Translations under genes and position numbers: made by a program
Shown here: in pieces, positions 25,990-33,894 of the stretch
Position numbering within the stretch: the stretch's first letter is position 1
Layout of the letters: each line of letters opens with the position of its first letter
The notes under the pieces: generated by a model
Database searches by the model: none
What the model was told of the DNA's origin: nothing
The model's input: the letters and a program-made list of their open reading frames with translations, nothing else
DNA from: Palleniella muris
GTDB lineage: Bacteria; Bacteroidota; Bacteroidia; Bacteroidales; Bacteroidaceae
Length of the DNA: 64,000 nucleotides
Assembly (NCBI RefSeq): GCF_004792655.1
Contig: NZ_SRZC01000011.1
Coordinates: 62,001-126,000, forward strand
Reading direction: 5' to 3'

Positions 25990-26317
25990 AATATGGAACG
26001 TATGACAATTATGAATCATATAATCAATATACGAATGGAGATTGTAAAGGAGTCTGCACTATGCTAATTGGGTGTTCAAAGGAAAAACTATCCATATTGG
26101 TAATATTGTTAAAGACTATAGAGGGTCATATGACTCTGAACGCTTTACAATTAAAATTACATATTATAATACAGCAATTTACAATTTTATACGCGAACAA
26201 GAGGAAATTAGTAAAAAGAAAGTTGAGGAAGAAAATGCAAGAAGGCAGCTTCAATTAGAGCAGAAAAAAAGCGGATATAACGAAATCGCTATAACTATGA
26301 AATTATGTAAGGTATAA
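25990..26317 (+). pseudogene. Broken gene fragment of unknown kind
   Basis: Downstream of the transposase fragment, two frames seem to share one ancestral coding region. One reads KYGTYDNYESYNQYTNGDC up to about 26060; the other, from about 26060, reads YANWVFKGKTIHIGNIVKDY, then TYYNTAIYNFIREQEEISKKK and ends at 26317. A frameshift near 26060 would join them. I do not recognise the family. The fragment has no start of its own. Confidence 0.4.
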
Positions 26318-26333
26318 ATCATTCAAATATAAA

Positions 26334-26441
26334 TAACGTGAGTGCGACGAAATTAATCGCCTGAAAATTTGGTAAATAAGCGGAATTTGTCCTAACTTTA
26401 TAGTGCTCAAATACAAAGAATCACAAACAATATCCGCTATG
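26334..26441. other. Intergenic segment with IS-end-like sequence
   Basis: AACGTGAGTGCGACGAA at 26336-26352 differs by one base from the IS/MITE end AACGTGAGTTCGACGAA found at 33794 and 63805. A second inverted pair, AGCGGAATTTG near 26379 and ATATCCGCT near 26432, flanks the rest. The stretch is probably scar sequence from insertion elements. Confidence 0.45.
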
Positions 26442-27038
26442 TTATTTCAAGTCAAAATACATCATACGTGTTCGTAAAGTGTCATCCGAGTTTATTCCAT
26501 AAAAATCTTTTTCTTCCTCTTCTGTACGATAAATAAATTTGAACCCACAATGTTCGTAAAAATTCAAAACGCCCTCGCTATTATAAGCATCAACCAACAG
26601 AAACCTACATCCAGTCTTGTTTTCTTTGCTTGTGAACCAAAGTTTTATGAATTCCATTGCTTGAGAACCAACATGACGGTGTCCACCCTGAAAATCTTTG
26701 CTTACTCCAAATCGCCCTATTAAAACAGCAGGATATGTACGTCCTCTTTTATGGTTGTCAATAGGACGGTTAATTTTGTTCAAGGATGCTTTAGGGATTA
26801 ATCGCGATTTGATGCTATCGTTAGAAACAGTAAATGCTGCGACTATCTGTTTTGGCTCATTATCTGTTATCCATACATAAGTTTTTCCCAATAATTGTTG
26901 GGAATAAAGTATGGCATCATTGGCAAAGAAGTCGTTTAAGTCAGACTCTCCGCAGTCTATAGGACTGATATTGTTTTTAATATCTTCATCCCAAAGCAGG
27001 AGCGAACATTCGTCGTAAAGGGAGAATTTACTATTCAT
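26442..27038 (-). CDS. GNAT-family N-acetyltransferase (possible toxin)
   Basis: The 198-residue protein has a GNAT core: VAAFTVSNDSIK (strand region), AVLIGRFGVSKDFQGGHRHVGSQAMEF containing the acetyl-CoA pyrophosphate loop (Q-x-x-x-x-x-x-G-S/A), CRFLLVDAYNSEGVLNFYEHCGFKF. The N-terminal ISPIDCGESDLNDFFANDA is characteristic of GNAT proteins that act as TacT-like toxins on aminoacyl-tRNA. It overlaps by 8 bp a small upstream gene, the usual layout of such pairs. A toxin role is inference, since the partner is not a clear DUF1778 protein. Confidence 0.82.
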   Translation of the reverse strand: MNSKFSLYDECSLLLWDEDIKNNISPIDCGESDLNDFFANDAILYSQQLLGKTYVWITDNEPKQIVAAFTVSNDSIKSRLIPKASLNKINRPIDNHKRGRTYPAVLIGRFGVSKDFQGGHRHVGSQAMEFIKLWFTSKENKTGCRFLLVDAYNSEGVLNFYEHCGFKFIYRTEEEEKDFYGINSDDTLRTRMMYFDLK

Positions 27039-27213
27039 GGTCTTCCAATAGCTTTTTTCTGAATGCTCGACCTTTGTTTACGATTTTGTTCAACAAACAT
27101 TCTTCTTGTTTTGTCAATGGTTGGCGAGTGGTGTTACGGCTTTCTGCTTCTTTAACAAAAAGTTCCGCACTCCGACCTGTTAATTCGGGCGATGTGTGTA
27201 TTGCAATAGCCAT
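27031..27213 (-). CDS. Small protein upstream of GNAT (candidate antitoxin)
   Basis: A 60-residue basic protein, MAIAIHTSPELTGRSAELF at the start and RQPLTKQEECLLNKIVNKG further on, predicted as two or three helices. It has no recognisable ribbon-helix-helix motif of the TacA type. Its position (first in the operon, overlapping the GNAT start) and size fit an antitoxin. A promoter box lies 60 bp upstream. Confidence 0.6.
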   Translation of the reverse strand: MAIAIHTSPELTGRSAELFVKEAESRNTTRQPLTKQEECLLNKIVNKGRAFRKKLLEDHE

Positions 27214-27272
27214 AGGAATAAATAATTAATTGATTATATATGAGTTGTATAGTCTGTTTCCTTTTTATAGTG

Positions 27273-27280
27273 CAAAGTTA
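27273..27280 (-). promoter_or_regulatory. Promoter -7 box of the small-protein/GNAT pair
   Basis: On the minus strand TAACTTTG stands 60 bp before the ATG at 27213. The region upstream (27290-27360) is AT-rich. Confidence 0.55.
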
Positions 27281-27366
27281 TATTGTTTTTCTTAAACTAC
27301 CTAATAATTATCCTAATTTTATAATTAGTTTTGAAAACAAATGGTTTCAATTTTGTGTGAATATAG

Positions 27367-27422
27367 GTAAGTTAGCCAACAAAATGGAACATAAGACATG
27401 ATAATTTTGTTGACTAACTTAC
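27367..27422 (-). terminator. Hairpin terminator between lyase and GNAT operon
   Basis: GTAAGTTAGCCAACAAAAT at 27367-27385 pairs with 27404-27422 (one mismatch). It lies 60 bp beyond the stop of the lyase gene at 27483. The stem also reads T-rich in the plus direction, so polarity is not certain. Confidence 0.6.
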
Positions 27423-27482
27423 TCTTTTACAAACGACTATATGTGTTGCTCAGAGAAAGATAAGAAACAAAAGAATTGTTCC

Positions 27483-28931
27483 TTACAGACTATCGCCGAA
27501 GTCCTTTTGGAACTTCTCGGCGAGTTTTTCCTGCCAATAGCCGATTTCCTTCATCCTGCCGAAGAAGAAGCGGAGGACTTCAGGCTCCTCTGTCCATTCC
27601 AGTCCGCCAATGAGTTCGCGGTTGTCCCACAGCCATTTCACACGGTCGGCACAATACTTTATCTGTGACAATGTGAACACACGGCGGGGAACGGCGAGGC
27701 GCATAAGCTCCAGCTCCGCATAACGTTCCGTGCCGTCCGGCTCACGCTGTTCCGACATTGTGCCACGCTCCATGCCGCGCACGCCACCGGCAATGTACAG
27801 CGCAGCCGCTACTGCAGCCGCCGGATACTGGTTGTGAGGCATGTCAGGGACGAAGGCTCCGGCATTGAGGTGGCAGCCAAGACCGCCGGCAGGAAGGATG
27901 ACCGGCACACCATAATCGTCAAGTTCCTTGCACAGGTAGTTGATGAACTCAGGCCCTTGGCTGATATACTCCATGTCAAGCGATTCGTAAAGTCCCACAG
28001 CCATGGACTCCATGGTGCGCACATCGATACCGCCGTAGGTGAGGAAGCCCTCGTAAAGCGGGATGAACGACATCATCTCCTTTGTGAACTTCGGGTCTTT
28101 CGACGTGATTATACCGCCCTTTGAGAAACTCAGTTTGCGGGCAGAGAAATAGATAATGTCGAAATGGTCGGCAAGCAGGCGGTAGATGTCGCCCACCTCC
28201 ATATATTTGCAGCGTGCCTCGCGCGTCTTCATGAAGTAGATGTTGTCCTGCAGCAGCGATGCGTCAAGCACCGAGCGCACACCTTTCTCGTGGCATATAT
28301 CCGTGACTGCCAGCATGTTCTCCAGTGAGACAGGCTGTCCGCCGATAAGGTTCGTGCCAGCCTCCACACGCACAAATGCCACATTGTCAGCACCGACAGC
28401 GTCAATGCGCTGACGAAGGTTCTCAAGATTGTAGTTGCCCTTGAACGGGTCATTGCTCTGCGGCAGCAGACCTTTCGGGTCGACAAGTTCCTCTACGGAG
28501 CCGCCTTTGCGTGTCACATGAGCCTTTGTGGTTGTGAAATGGAAGTTCATGAACGCCACCTTGCCCTCTGTGACATAAGCCTCTGCGAGTATGTTCTCGG
28601 CAGCGCGTCCCTGGTGGCATGGCAGCACATTGTCCGTGCCGAAGACATCCTTGATGGCTTTCTTCACACGAAGGAACGTTGCGGAACCGGCATAAGAGTC
28701 GTCAGCGATGAACGAAGCGGCAAACTGCTGGTCGGACATGGCGTTCACGCCGGAGTCGGTAAGCATGTCCATGTAGACATCCTTGTTCTGTAGAAGGAAA
28801 GTGTTGTTGCCTGCCGCCTGTATTCTCTTCAGGCGTTCGTCGACAGGGAGAAGGCTCAGCTTCTGTACCATACGCACCTTGTGCATTTCGAGCGGCACCT
28901 GGTTCTCGCTCTTGTAGAATTTTACTGCCAT
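27483..28931 (-). CDS. Beta-eliminating lyase: tyrosine phenol-lyase-like member of the tryptophanase family
   Basis: The 482-residue PLP enzyme belongs to the tryptophanase/tyrosine phenol-lyase family: HQGRAAEN near 106, LDASLLQDN near 222, and SARKLSFSKGG with the PLP-binding Lys266. Three residues distinguish the two activities. Tyrosine phenol-lyase has Thr124, Arg381, Phe448; tryptophanase has Asp137, Val394, His463. Here the matching positions read FTTTKAH (Thr133), GMERG (Arg389) and LRFF (Phe455), all of the phenol-lyase type. I therefore expect L-tyrosine to phenol, pyruvate and ammonia, not indole formation. It is monocistronic, with an AraC-type regulator divergent from it across a repeat-containing 400-bp region. 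Confidence 0.85.
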   Translation of the reverse strand: MAVKFYKSENQVPLEMHKVRMVQKLSLLPVDERLKRIQAAGNNTFLLQNKDVYMDMLTDSGVNAMSDQQFAASFIADDSYAGSATFLRVKKAIKDVFGTDNVLPCHQGRAAENILAEAYVTEGKVAFMNFHFTTTKAHVTRKGGSVEELVDPKGLLPQSNDPFKGNYNLENLRQRIDAVGADNVAFVRVEAGTNLIGGQPVSLENMLAVTDICHEKGVRSVLDASLLQDNIYFMKTREARCKYMEVGDIYRLLADHFDIIYFSARKLSFSKGGIITSKDPKFTKEMMSFIPLYEGFLTYGGIDVRTMESMAVGLYESLDMEYISQGPEFINYLCKELDDYGVPVILPAGGLGCHLNAGAFVPDMPHNQYPAAAVAAALYIAGGVRGMERGTMSEQREPDGTERYAELELMRLAVPRRVFTLSQIKYCADRVKWLWDNRELIGGLEWTEEPEVLRFFFGRMKEIGYWQEKLAEKFQKDFGDSL

Positions 28932-28970
28932 AGTAGTTATAGTTTTTTGTTATTGTTTCTTATTCTGCCA

Positions 28971-28978
28971 CAAAGTTA
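28971..28978 (-). promoter_or_regulatory. Promoter -7 box of the lyase gene
   Basis: TAACTTTG on the minus strand, 40 bp before the ATG at 28931. The three TACCATTTTTAC-type repeats lie 45-100 bp upstream of it, the usual zone for an activator. Confidence 0.6.
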
Positions 28979-29022
28979 ATGGATAGACAAATTATAATCT
29001 GTAACTTTTTTACTTATTATGA

Positions 29023-29075
29023 TACCATTTTTACTTATATACCTTTCTCGTACCATTAATACTTACCATTTTTAC
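29023..29075. promoter_or_regulatory. Three direct repeats between lyase and araC-type gene
   Basis: TACCATTTTTAC occurs at 29023-29034 and 29064-29075, and TACCATTAATAC at 29051-29062. They sit between the two divergent genes and are good candidates for binding sites of the AraC-type protein encoded next door. On the minus strand they read AAATGGTA, which also resembles units of the 22-bp-period arrays elsewhere in the window, though the spacing here (28 and 13 bp) is irregular. Confidence 0.5.
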
Positions 29076-29337
29076 ATGTTTTGCACAATAAATGCCCCTT
29101 TTCCTTGTTATATAAATAAGCAATCAAAACTTTTAGGGTCATGGCTCGAAGAAAACTAAGAATCAAAAGAAACATCTTCGCCTCTGCATGTGTAAAAAAA
29201 TACTCATAAGGTGTGGCTCCGCCACATTTTCAGCGAGTTATATAGGAAAAAGTTTCTTTTGCTTCTTTGTGTTCTTCGAGCAATACCTAATCCTTCGAGG
29301 GACTATAAATCAACAATGTACGATAACTGTTTAGAGC

Positions 29338-30234
29338 ATGAAAGTTATACAAAACATAGACGAATACAACACATATTTCCGCCAGCCGACGCTCCATCCG
29401 TTGGCTGCGGTGGGAAATCTCGCTTATGCCGACCTGAGCCTGTTCGAGCCGACAGATTTCGACATGTACTGCATAGTGCTGATGGACAGCGATTTTGGCA
29501 CATTGGTGCGCGACGGTGTAAGTATTGGCTACACTGCCGGCACAATCTTCTCGCTGCGCCCCGGGCAGGAGGTGCACATGGACTTAACCCCCGATGTGCC
29601 ACCGCGAGGATGGATGCTTGTGTTCCGAAAGGAACTGTTGGAGAAATGCGGACTGGGGCGCGACTTCTACATGTTTGAGTATTTCTTCCACGATATGCCC
29701 GATGCCCTCACCCTGACAACCGGCGAGCGCGAGGCAATCCTTCGCAGTTTCTCCAATCTGCTGACCGAGCTCCATGCTCCGACAGACAACCTCCGCAACC
29801 ACATGCTGCGCCTCCACATCGGTGTGCTGCTGTCCTATTGCAAACGCTTCTTTGAGCGTCAGTTCTCCGAACATCTGAAGGACAGCAACGACTTTGCCGA
29901 ACAGCTCCACAGCCTCATCAGCAACTACATCACCAGCGGTCAGGCTGCAAAACTCGGGCAGCCCACAGTGGCATGGTGTGCAGCGCAGTTCAGTCTCTCG
30001 CCAAACTATTTCGGTGACCTCGTGAAGCAGCAGATGCACATCACTGCCAAGGAACTTATCAAGCAGAAGGTTATCCAAACGGCACAACGCCTGCTTACCA
30101 CCACGACCATGAACGTCTCGGAGATAGCCCAGGAACTCGGCTTCAACTATCCTAACCACTTCACCCGCATGTTCTGCAACCACACCGGCCAGTCGCCGAC
30201 GCAATACCGTGCCGCCCATCTTTCCAAGCGGTAA
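29338..30234 (+). CDS. AraC-family transcription regulator
   Basis: The 298-residue protein has a C-terminal AraC DNA-binding domain (about 205-292) with both helix-turn-helix units: VAWCAAQFSLSPNYFGDLVKQ and MNVSEIAQELGFNYPNHFTRMF. The N-terminal 190 residues form a cupin-like sensor (AGTIFSLRPGQEVHMDL, GWMLVFRKELLEKCGLGRDF). It is transcribed away from the lyase gene; the pair suggests that it controls the lyase in response to an aromatic compound or a related cue, which is inference. A hairpin TGTGGC/GCCACA at 29212-29226 lies in its leader. Confidence 0.9.
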   Translation: MKVIQNIDEYNTYFRQPTLHPLAAVGNLAYADLSLFEPTDFDMYCIVLMDSDFGTLVRDGVSIGYTAGTIFSLRPGQEVHMDLTPDVPPRGWMLVFRKELLEKCGLGRDFYMFEYFFHDMPDALTLTTGEREAILRSFSNLLTELHAPTDNLRNHMLRLHIGVLLSYCKRFFERQFSEHLKDSNDFAEQLHSLISNYITSGQAAKLGQPTVAWCAAQFSLSPNYFGDLVKQQMHITAKELIKQKVIQTAQRLLTTTTMNVSEIAQELGFNYPNHFTRMFCNHTGQSPTQYRAAHLSKR

Positions 30235-30285
30235 GCGATTGCCGGTGTAATAAGAAATAAATAATAATGTAATGTGTTGATTACT

Positions 30286-30395
30286 AAAATGTTATAAATG
30301 GAGCCGTAAACCGTAACCTTTTGCCTCTTAAACCGTAATCTTTTACCATGTCAAAGGTAACACTTTACCATGCAAAAGGTTACTCTTCGTTTTGC
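30286..30395 (+). repeat. 22-bp-period array (consensus AAAxGGTAACxCTTTACC)
   Basis: Four units start at 30308, 30330, 30352 and 30374, exactly 22 bp apart. The consensus is AAAAGGTAACACTTTACC followed by ATGC, with an internal inverted repeat GGTAA-N4-TTACC. A leader unit at 30286-30307 fits the same register and contains TTATAAATG. The same leader-to-unit distance occurs in the array at 63.6 kb. The array lies 50 bp after the AraC-type gene and contains no open frame or unique spacers. Confidence 0.85.
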
Positions 30396-30523
30396 AATGT
30401 GTTAGGGGTCGGAAATTTGGCTCGTTTGATTTGCCATCTCAGCTGCTGCGCCGCTTATCGCTGTTCGTTACTATTTATTGTGAAATATACATACATTTGC
30501 TTGCGTGTTTCATAAAAAGTTAT

Positions 30524-30608
30524 TACCTTTGCATAAGCTAAGTTGCATCTCGGCATAGCATTCAAGCAAGCTTGATGGTTCTGCACTCGATTTGCATTAG
30601 CTTTGCAC
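30524..30608 (+). repeat. Dispersed repeat of about 85 bp acting as promoter of the Cys-rich gene
   Basis: The sequence opens with TACCTTTGCA and ends with TTAGCTTTGCA, both TAnnTTTG boxes. Inverted, it aligns with copies at 25373-25448 and 46155-46238: the shared skeleton is TACCTTTGCA, CTGCAyCTCrGCATA, a short central stem, TGCAyTCGrTTTGCATTA and CTTTGCA. In this copy the second box (TAGCTTTG, ending at 30605) is 30 bp before the ATG at 30638, so the repeat probably supplies the promoter. Confidence 0.7.
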
Positions 30609-30637
30609 CGAAAATTAAGAGAATTTACAAATAACAC

Positions 30638-30961
30638 ATGATTCGCAGACTTTCATTCATATTGGCGCTTGTTACGGTACTGTTGTCGACAGCACCGTGC
30701 TTTTTGATGGATGAATGTCTGTTCCATTCCGCAAGTACCGTTTGCGACGGATGTGAGGACGAGGACGATTGCGACTGCACATGCTGTTCGCCATTCTTGC
30801 ATTGCAACACATGTACGGGTTGCACCATTGTCAAGCCTGTCTGTTTTTCACGACTGGTGGCGCAACAGAGATGCAAAACGGAATTTATCAATTACAAGGA
30901 GGATGTTGTTGCCTCTGCCTCCACGCCCTTGCCAAAACCACCAAAGCACTTTGTTTTCTGA
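30638..30961 (+). CDS. Cys-rich secreted protein, DUF6660-like
   Basis: A 107-residue protein with a signal peptide (RRLSFILALVTVLLSTAPC) and a central Cys cluster CDGCEDEDDCDCTCCSPF followed by HCNTCTGCTIV. The CxCCSPFxxC pattern resembles DUF6660 proteins of Bacteroidota, small periplasmic proteins found upstream of TonB receptors in metal-related loci. The cluster could bind a metal; that is inference from composition. A TonB receptor gene begins 168 bp downstream. Confidence 0.65.
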   Translation: MIRRLSFILALVTVLLSTAPCFLMDECLFHSASTVCDGCEDEDDCDCTCCSPFLHCNTCTGCTIVKPVCFSRLVAQQRCKTEFINYKEDVVASASTPLPKPPKHFVF

Positions 30962-31128
30962 ATAATGCAGGTTCGTGGCTGCCGTCCGCATTGCCGGACT
31001 GTGGCTGCATAACCGCACTCAAATGCCCGGCAATCTTTTGTTGGGTTTGATTATTATGCTTTTTCTCAGGCGTATGTCCGGAGGAAACAGCACTTGTATA
31101 ACATTAAATATCAATTATTTAGGAAGCA

Positions 31129-33306
31129 ATGAACATAAGAAACATAATGCTGGCAATCATGATGTTGTCAGTACAGACCTTGTTTGCACAGAACATATTC
31201 CGCGCCATCGTCAAGGATGGTGAGTCAAAAGAAGCACTCATCGGTGTGAGTGCCGTCCTTGCTGTCAACAAAACCGCTGTCGTCTCCAATGCCGATGGCG
31301 AGATAGTCATTGAGAATGTACCTGACGGGCAGCAGCGCATCACCTTCTCATACATAGGTTACGAGAGTGAGACAAAGACCTACACATTCCCTCTTTCCGC
31401 GGACAAGCCTGTGGAAGTGTTCCTGGAAGAGGACGAGGAGATGCTTGAGGAGATTACAGTCTCAGCAACTCGTGGCACACGTACCATTCAGGACATCCCT
31501 ACACGCGTGGAGTTCATCTCCAGTGAGGAATTGGGTGAGAAAGGCAGCATGAAGCCGGGTGACATCCGTATGCTCCTCAATGAGAGCACGGGTATCATCA
31601 CGCAGCAGACTTCCGCGACCTCTGCCAACGCGTCGATAAGAATACAAGGACTTGACGGTCGCTACACTCAAATCCTGAAAGACGGCTTCCCTGTGTTCGC
31701 AGGTGCTGCCAGCGGACTGGGACTTCTTCAGACACCGCCTCTCGACCTTAAGCAGGTGGAGATTATCAAGGGTTCTACCTCAACGCTCTATGGTGGCGGT
31801 GCCATCGCAGGTCTTGTCAATCTTGTCTCAAAAACTCCGGAGGAGAAGCGCGACCTGAGCATTCATCTCAACGGAACAACAGGCAAGGGACTTGACATCA
31901 GCACATTCTACGGACAGCGTTTCGGCAAGGTTGGCACGACAATCTTCGCCGCCTATAACCGCAACTGGGCTTATGACCCGTCGGACACAGGCTTCACGGC
32001 GATACCGGAGTTTGACCGTTTTGTGTTCAATCCGCGACTGTTCCTCTATCCGACAGCGAACACAGAGATAAGTGTCGGTGTCAACATGATGTTCGAGGAC
32101 CGTATGGGCGGTGACATCGAGTATGTCAATGGTCATGGCAGTGATGAGCATTCTTATTTTGAAAGGAACAAGACGCAGCGCCATTCTTCGCAGATTACTT
32201 TAGCGCATCGTTTCAACGAGACAAGCAAAATCGACTTCAAGAACAGTGTGACATACTTCAACCGCCGCATAGGCATGAGGGACTATGACTTTGAAGGCAC
32301 ACAGATTTCTTCCTTCAGCGAGTTGGCTTACACCAACACTCATGAGAAAGTGGAGTTTGTGGCGGGAGCAAACCTCTGGACAGACAAGTTTGAAGAGGAG
32401 AAGATTGCTGACTTTCAGTTGCGCGACTACAACCAGACAACCATGGGTGCCTTCGTGCAAAGCAACTGGAAAGCAGCTCCTTGGCTTAATCTTGAGACTG
32501 GTCTGCGCACGGATTATGTCGTTGATTACGGTGCTGCAGTACTGCCACGCGTCTCTGCACATTTCAAGATAACCGACAAGTTCTCATCACGTCTCGGCGG
32601 TGGTTTCGGCTATAAGACTCCTACTGTCTTCACCGAGGACAGTGAGAGGATACAGTTCAGGGATGTCCTTCCCATCAATGACGAGACCAACAAACTTGAA
32701 AGAAGTTATGGAGCGAACCTTGATTTCAACTATGTGACATCGCTTTTCAATGACAATGTATCGCTGAGCATCAACCAGTTGTTCTTCTATACTTACCTTA
32801 ATCATCCGCTTATGATGGAGGAGACGGACGACAACCTCTTCCGTATGGTGAACATCGACGGACATACTGATACGAAAGGCTTGGAGACCAATGTCAAGCT
32901 GCGTTATGAGGACTTCCACCTGTTCCTGGGCTACACCTTCACGGACGTTGCCACAAAAGACGGTGAAATCAGCTTTGAGAACATCCTCACTCCGAAGCAC
33001 CGCTTCAATGCTGTACTGATGTATGAGGTTGAGGACAAGTGGAAGGTTGGTCTCGAGTCTTATTACTTCAGCAAGCAGAAGCTCGGTGACGGCACAACGG
33101 GCCGTGACTATTGGGTGTGCGGATTCATGGCTGAGAAGATTTGGGAGCGTTTCTCCATCTATGCCAACTTCGAGAACTTCACCGACCGCCGTCAGACTCG
33201 CTTCGACACTATCCACACCGGTACAATCACAAACCCAGTGTTCCGTGACATCTACGCTCCGTTGGATGGCTTTGTGATGAATGCCGGCATCAAAATCCGC
33301 TTCTAA
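31129..33306 (+). CDS. TonB-dependent receptor (siderophore/metal type)
   Basis: The 725-residue protein has a signal peptide ending at LFAQ, a CarboxypepD_reg-like domain (about 25-105), a plug with IQDIPTRVEFISSEEL, SIRIQGLDGRYTQILKDGFPVF and IEIIKGSTSTLYGGGAIAGLVNLVSK in shortened form, and a 22-strand-type barrel ending GIKIRF. The plug pattern (tonB-type 'IRGLDG', 'LYGGGAIAG') is that of ligand-specific receptors for siderophores, vitamin B12 or metal complexes, unlike SusC. Together with the Cys-rich protein before it, a metal-uptake or metal-handling role is likely. It is followed by a terminator. Confidence 0.9.
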   Translation: MNIRNIMLAIMMLSVQTLFAQNIFRAIVKDGESKEALIGVSAVLAVNKTAVVSNADGEIVIENVPDGQQRITFSYIGYESETKTYTFPLSADKPVEVFLEEDEEMLEEITVSATRGTRTIQDIPTRVEFISSEELGEKGSMKPGDIRMLLNESTGIITQQTSATSANASIRIQGLDGRYTQILKDGFPVFAGAASGLGLLQTPPLDLKQVEIIKGSTSTLYGGGAIAGLVNLVSKTPEEKRDLSIHLNGTTGKGLDISTFYGQRFGKVGTTIFAAYNRNWAYDPSDTGFTAIPEFDRFVFNPRLFLYPTANTEISVGVNMMFEDRMGGDIEYVNGHGSDEHSYFERNKTQRHSSQITLAHRFNETSKIDFKNSVTYFNRRIGMRDYDFEGTQISSFSELAYTNTHEKVEFVAGANLWTDKFEEEKIADFQLRDYNQTTMGAFVQSNWKAAPWLNLETGLRTDYVVDYGAAVLPRVSAHFKITDKFSSRLGGGFGYKTPTVFTEDSERIQFRDVLPINDETNKLERSYGANLDFNYVTSLFNDNVSLSINQLFFYTYLNHPLMMEETDDNLFRMVNIDGHTDTKGLETNVKLRYEDFHLFLGYTFTDVATKDGEISFENILTPKHRFNAVLMYEVEDKWKVGLESYYFSKQKLGDGTTGRDYWVCGFMAEKIWERFSIYANFENFTDRRQTRFDTIHTGTITNPVFRDIYAPLDGFVMNAGIKIRF

Positions 33307-33405
33307 TCGCAGCGGAAGAATAAGGAAATGCCGGAAGTAAAGATGGCAAAACGTAACTCATACATCAATTTCCTATCTTTACGGTGTAATCCATAGAACC
33401 CACAT

Positions 33406-33458
33406 AAAAGGTCGTATCATAACTCTATTTTGAATTATGATACGGCCTTTTCTCTTTG
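33406..33458 (+). terminator. Terminator after the second TonB receptor
   Basis: AAAAGGTCGTATCATAA pairs with its complement (one G-T/A-C change) around a 12-nt loop, followed by a T-rich tail TTTTCTCTTT. It lies 100 bp after the stop codon. Confidence 0.8.
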
Positions 33459-33579
33459 TCGGACATATACATTCAAGATAGAAGTGCAATTTTCTTGACT
33501 GTATAGTCGCAATACGGGGCTGTGATACCAATAGATATGATGTGATATTTTTAGTTCTGTGGAGAACAAATACATGTAT

Positions 33580-33691
33580 ATACCCCCATTGATACCCCTA
33601 TAAAATTTGGAATCGCTGGTGAAATGTTGTACCTTTGCACTTGTAATCGCAATCCTGATAATGGGATTAGAGATTACAAGTGCTCTTTGAC
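33580..33691. repeat. Dispersed GGGGTA-module repeat, inverted copy
   Basis: Reading on the minus strand the copy runs GTCAAAGAGCACTTGTAAT, a short variable part, GCAAAGGTACAACA, GCGATTCCAAATTTTATAGG and GGTATCAATGGGGGTAT. Both end modules match 25321-25500. Here the central part is an 11-bp inverted repeat (CACTTGTAATC / GATTACAAGTG) and the 85-bp promoter-type unit is absent. On the plus strand it contains TACCTTTG, a -7 type box. Confidence 0.75.
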
Positions 33692-33796
33692 ATGTTTACA
33701 TACTTAATATTTTACAAAGAAATCTGACGAACAAATTTGGGGTATTACAGAATGATATGAACATTTTCGTGTTCATGTAGTATACCTTATTATAAC

Positions 33797-33856
33797 GTGA
33801 GTTCGACGAATTTAGGTTGAGAATCTTGATGTATAGCGGTAATTCGTCGAACTCAC
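33797..33856. mobile_element. 60-bp MITE-like element with 16-bp perfect inverted repeats
   Basis: GTGAGTTCGACGAATT at 33797-33812 is perfectly inverted at 33841-33856, with a 28-bp non-coding centre. The same 16 bases form the end of an insertion sequence at 63808-63823. It is therefore most simply a non-autonomous derivative of that IS. It lies just beyond the end of the helix-hairpin-helix gene, where its hairpin could also act as a terminator for that minus-strand gene. Confidence 0.7.
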
Positions 33857-33894
33857 ATTATTATATTGTTCTGCCCGGCAATGGAATTGTGAAA

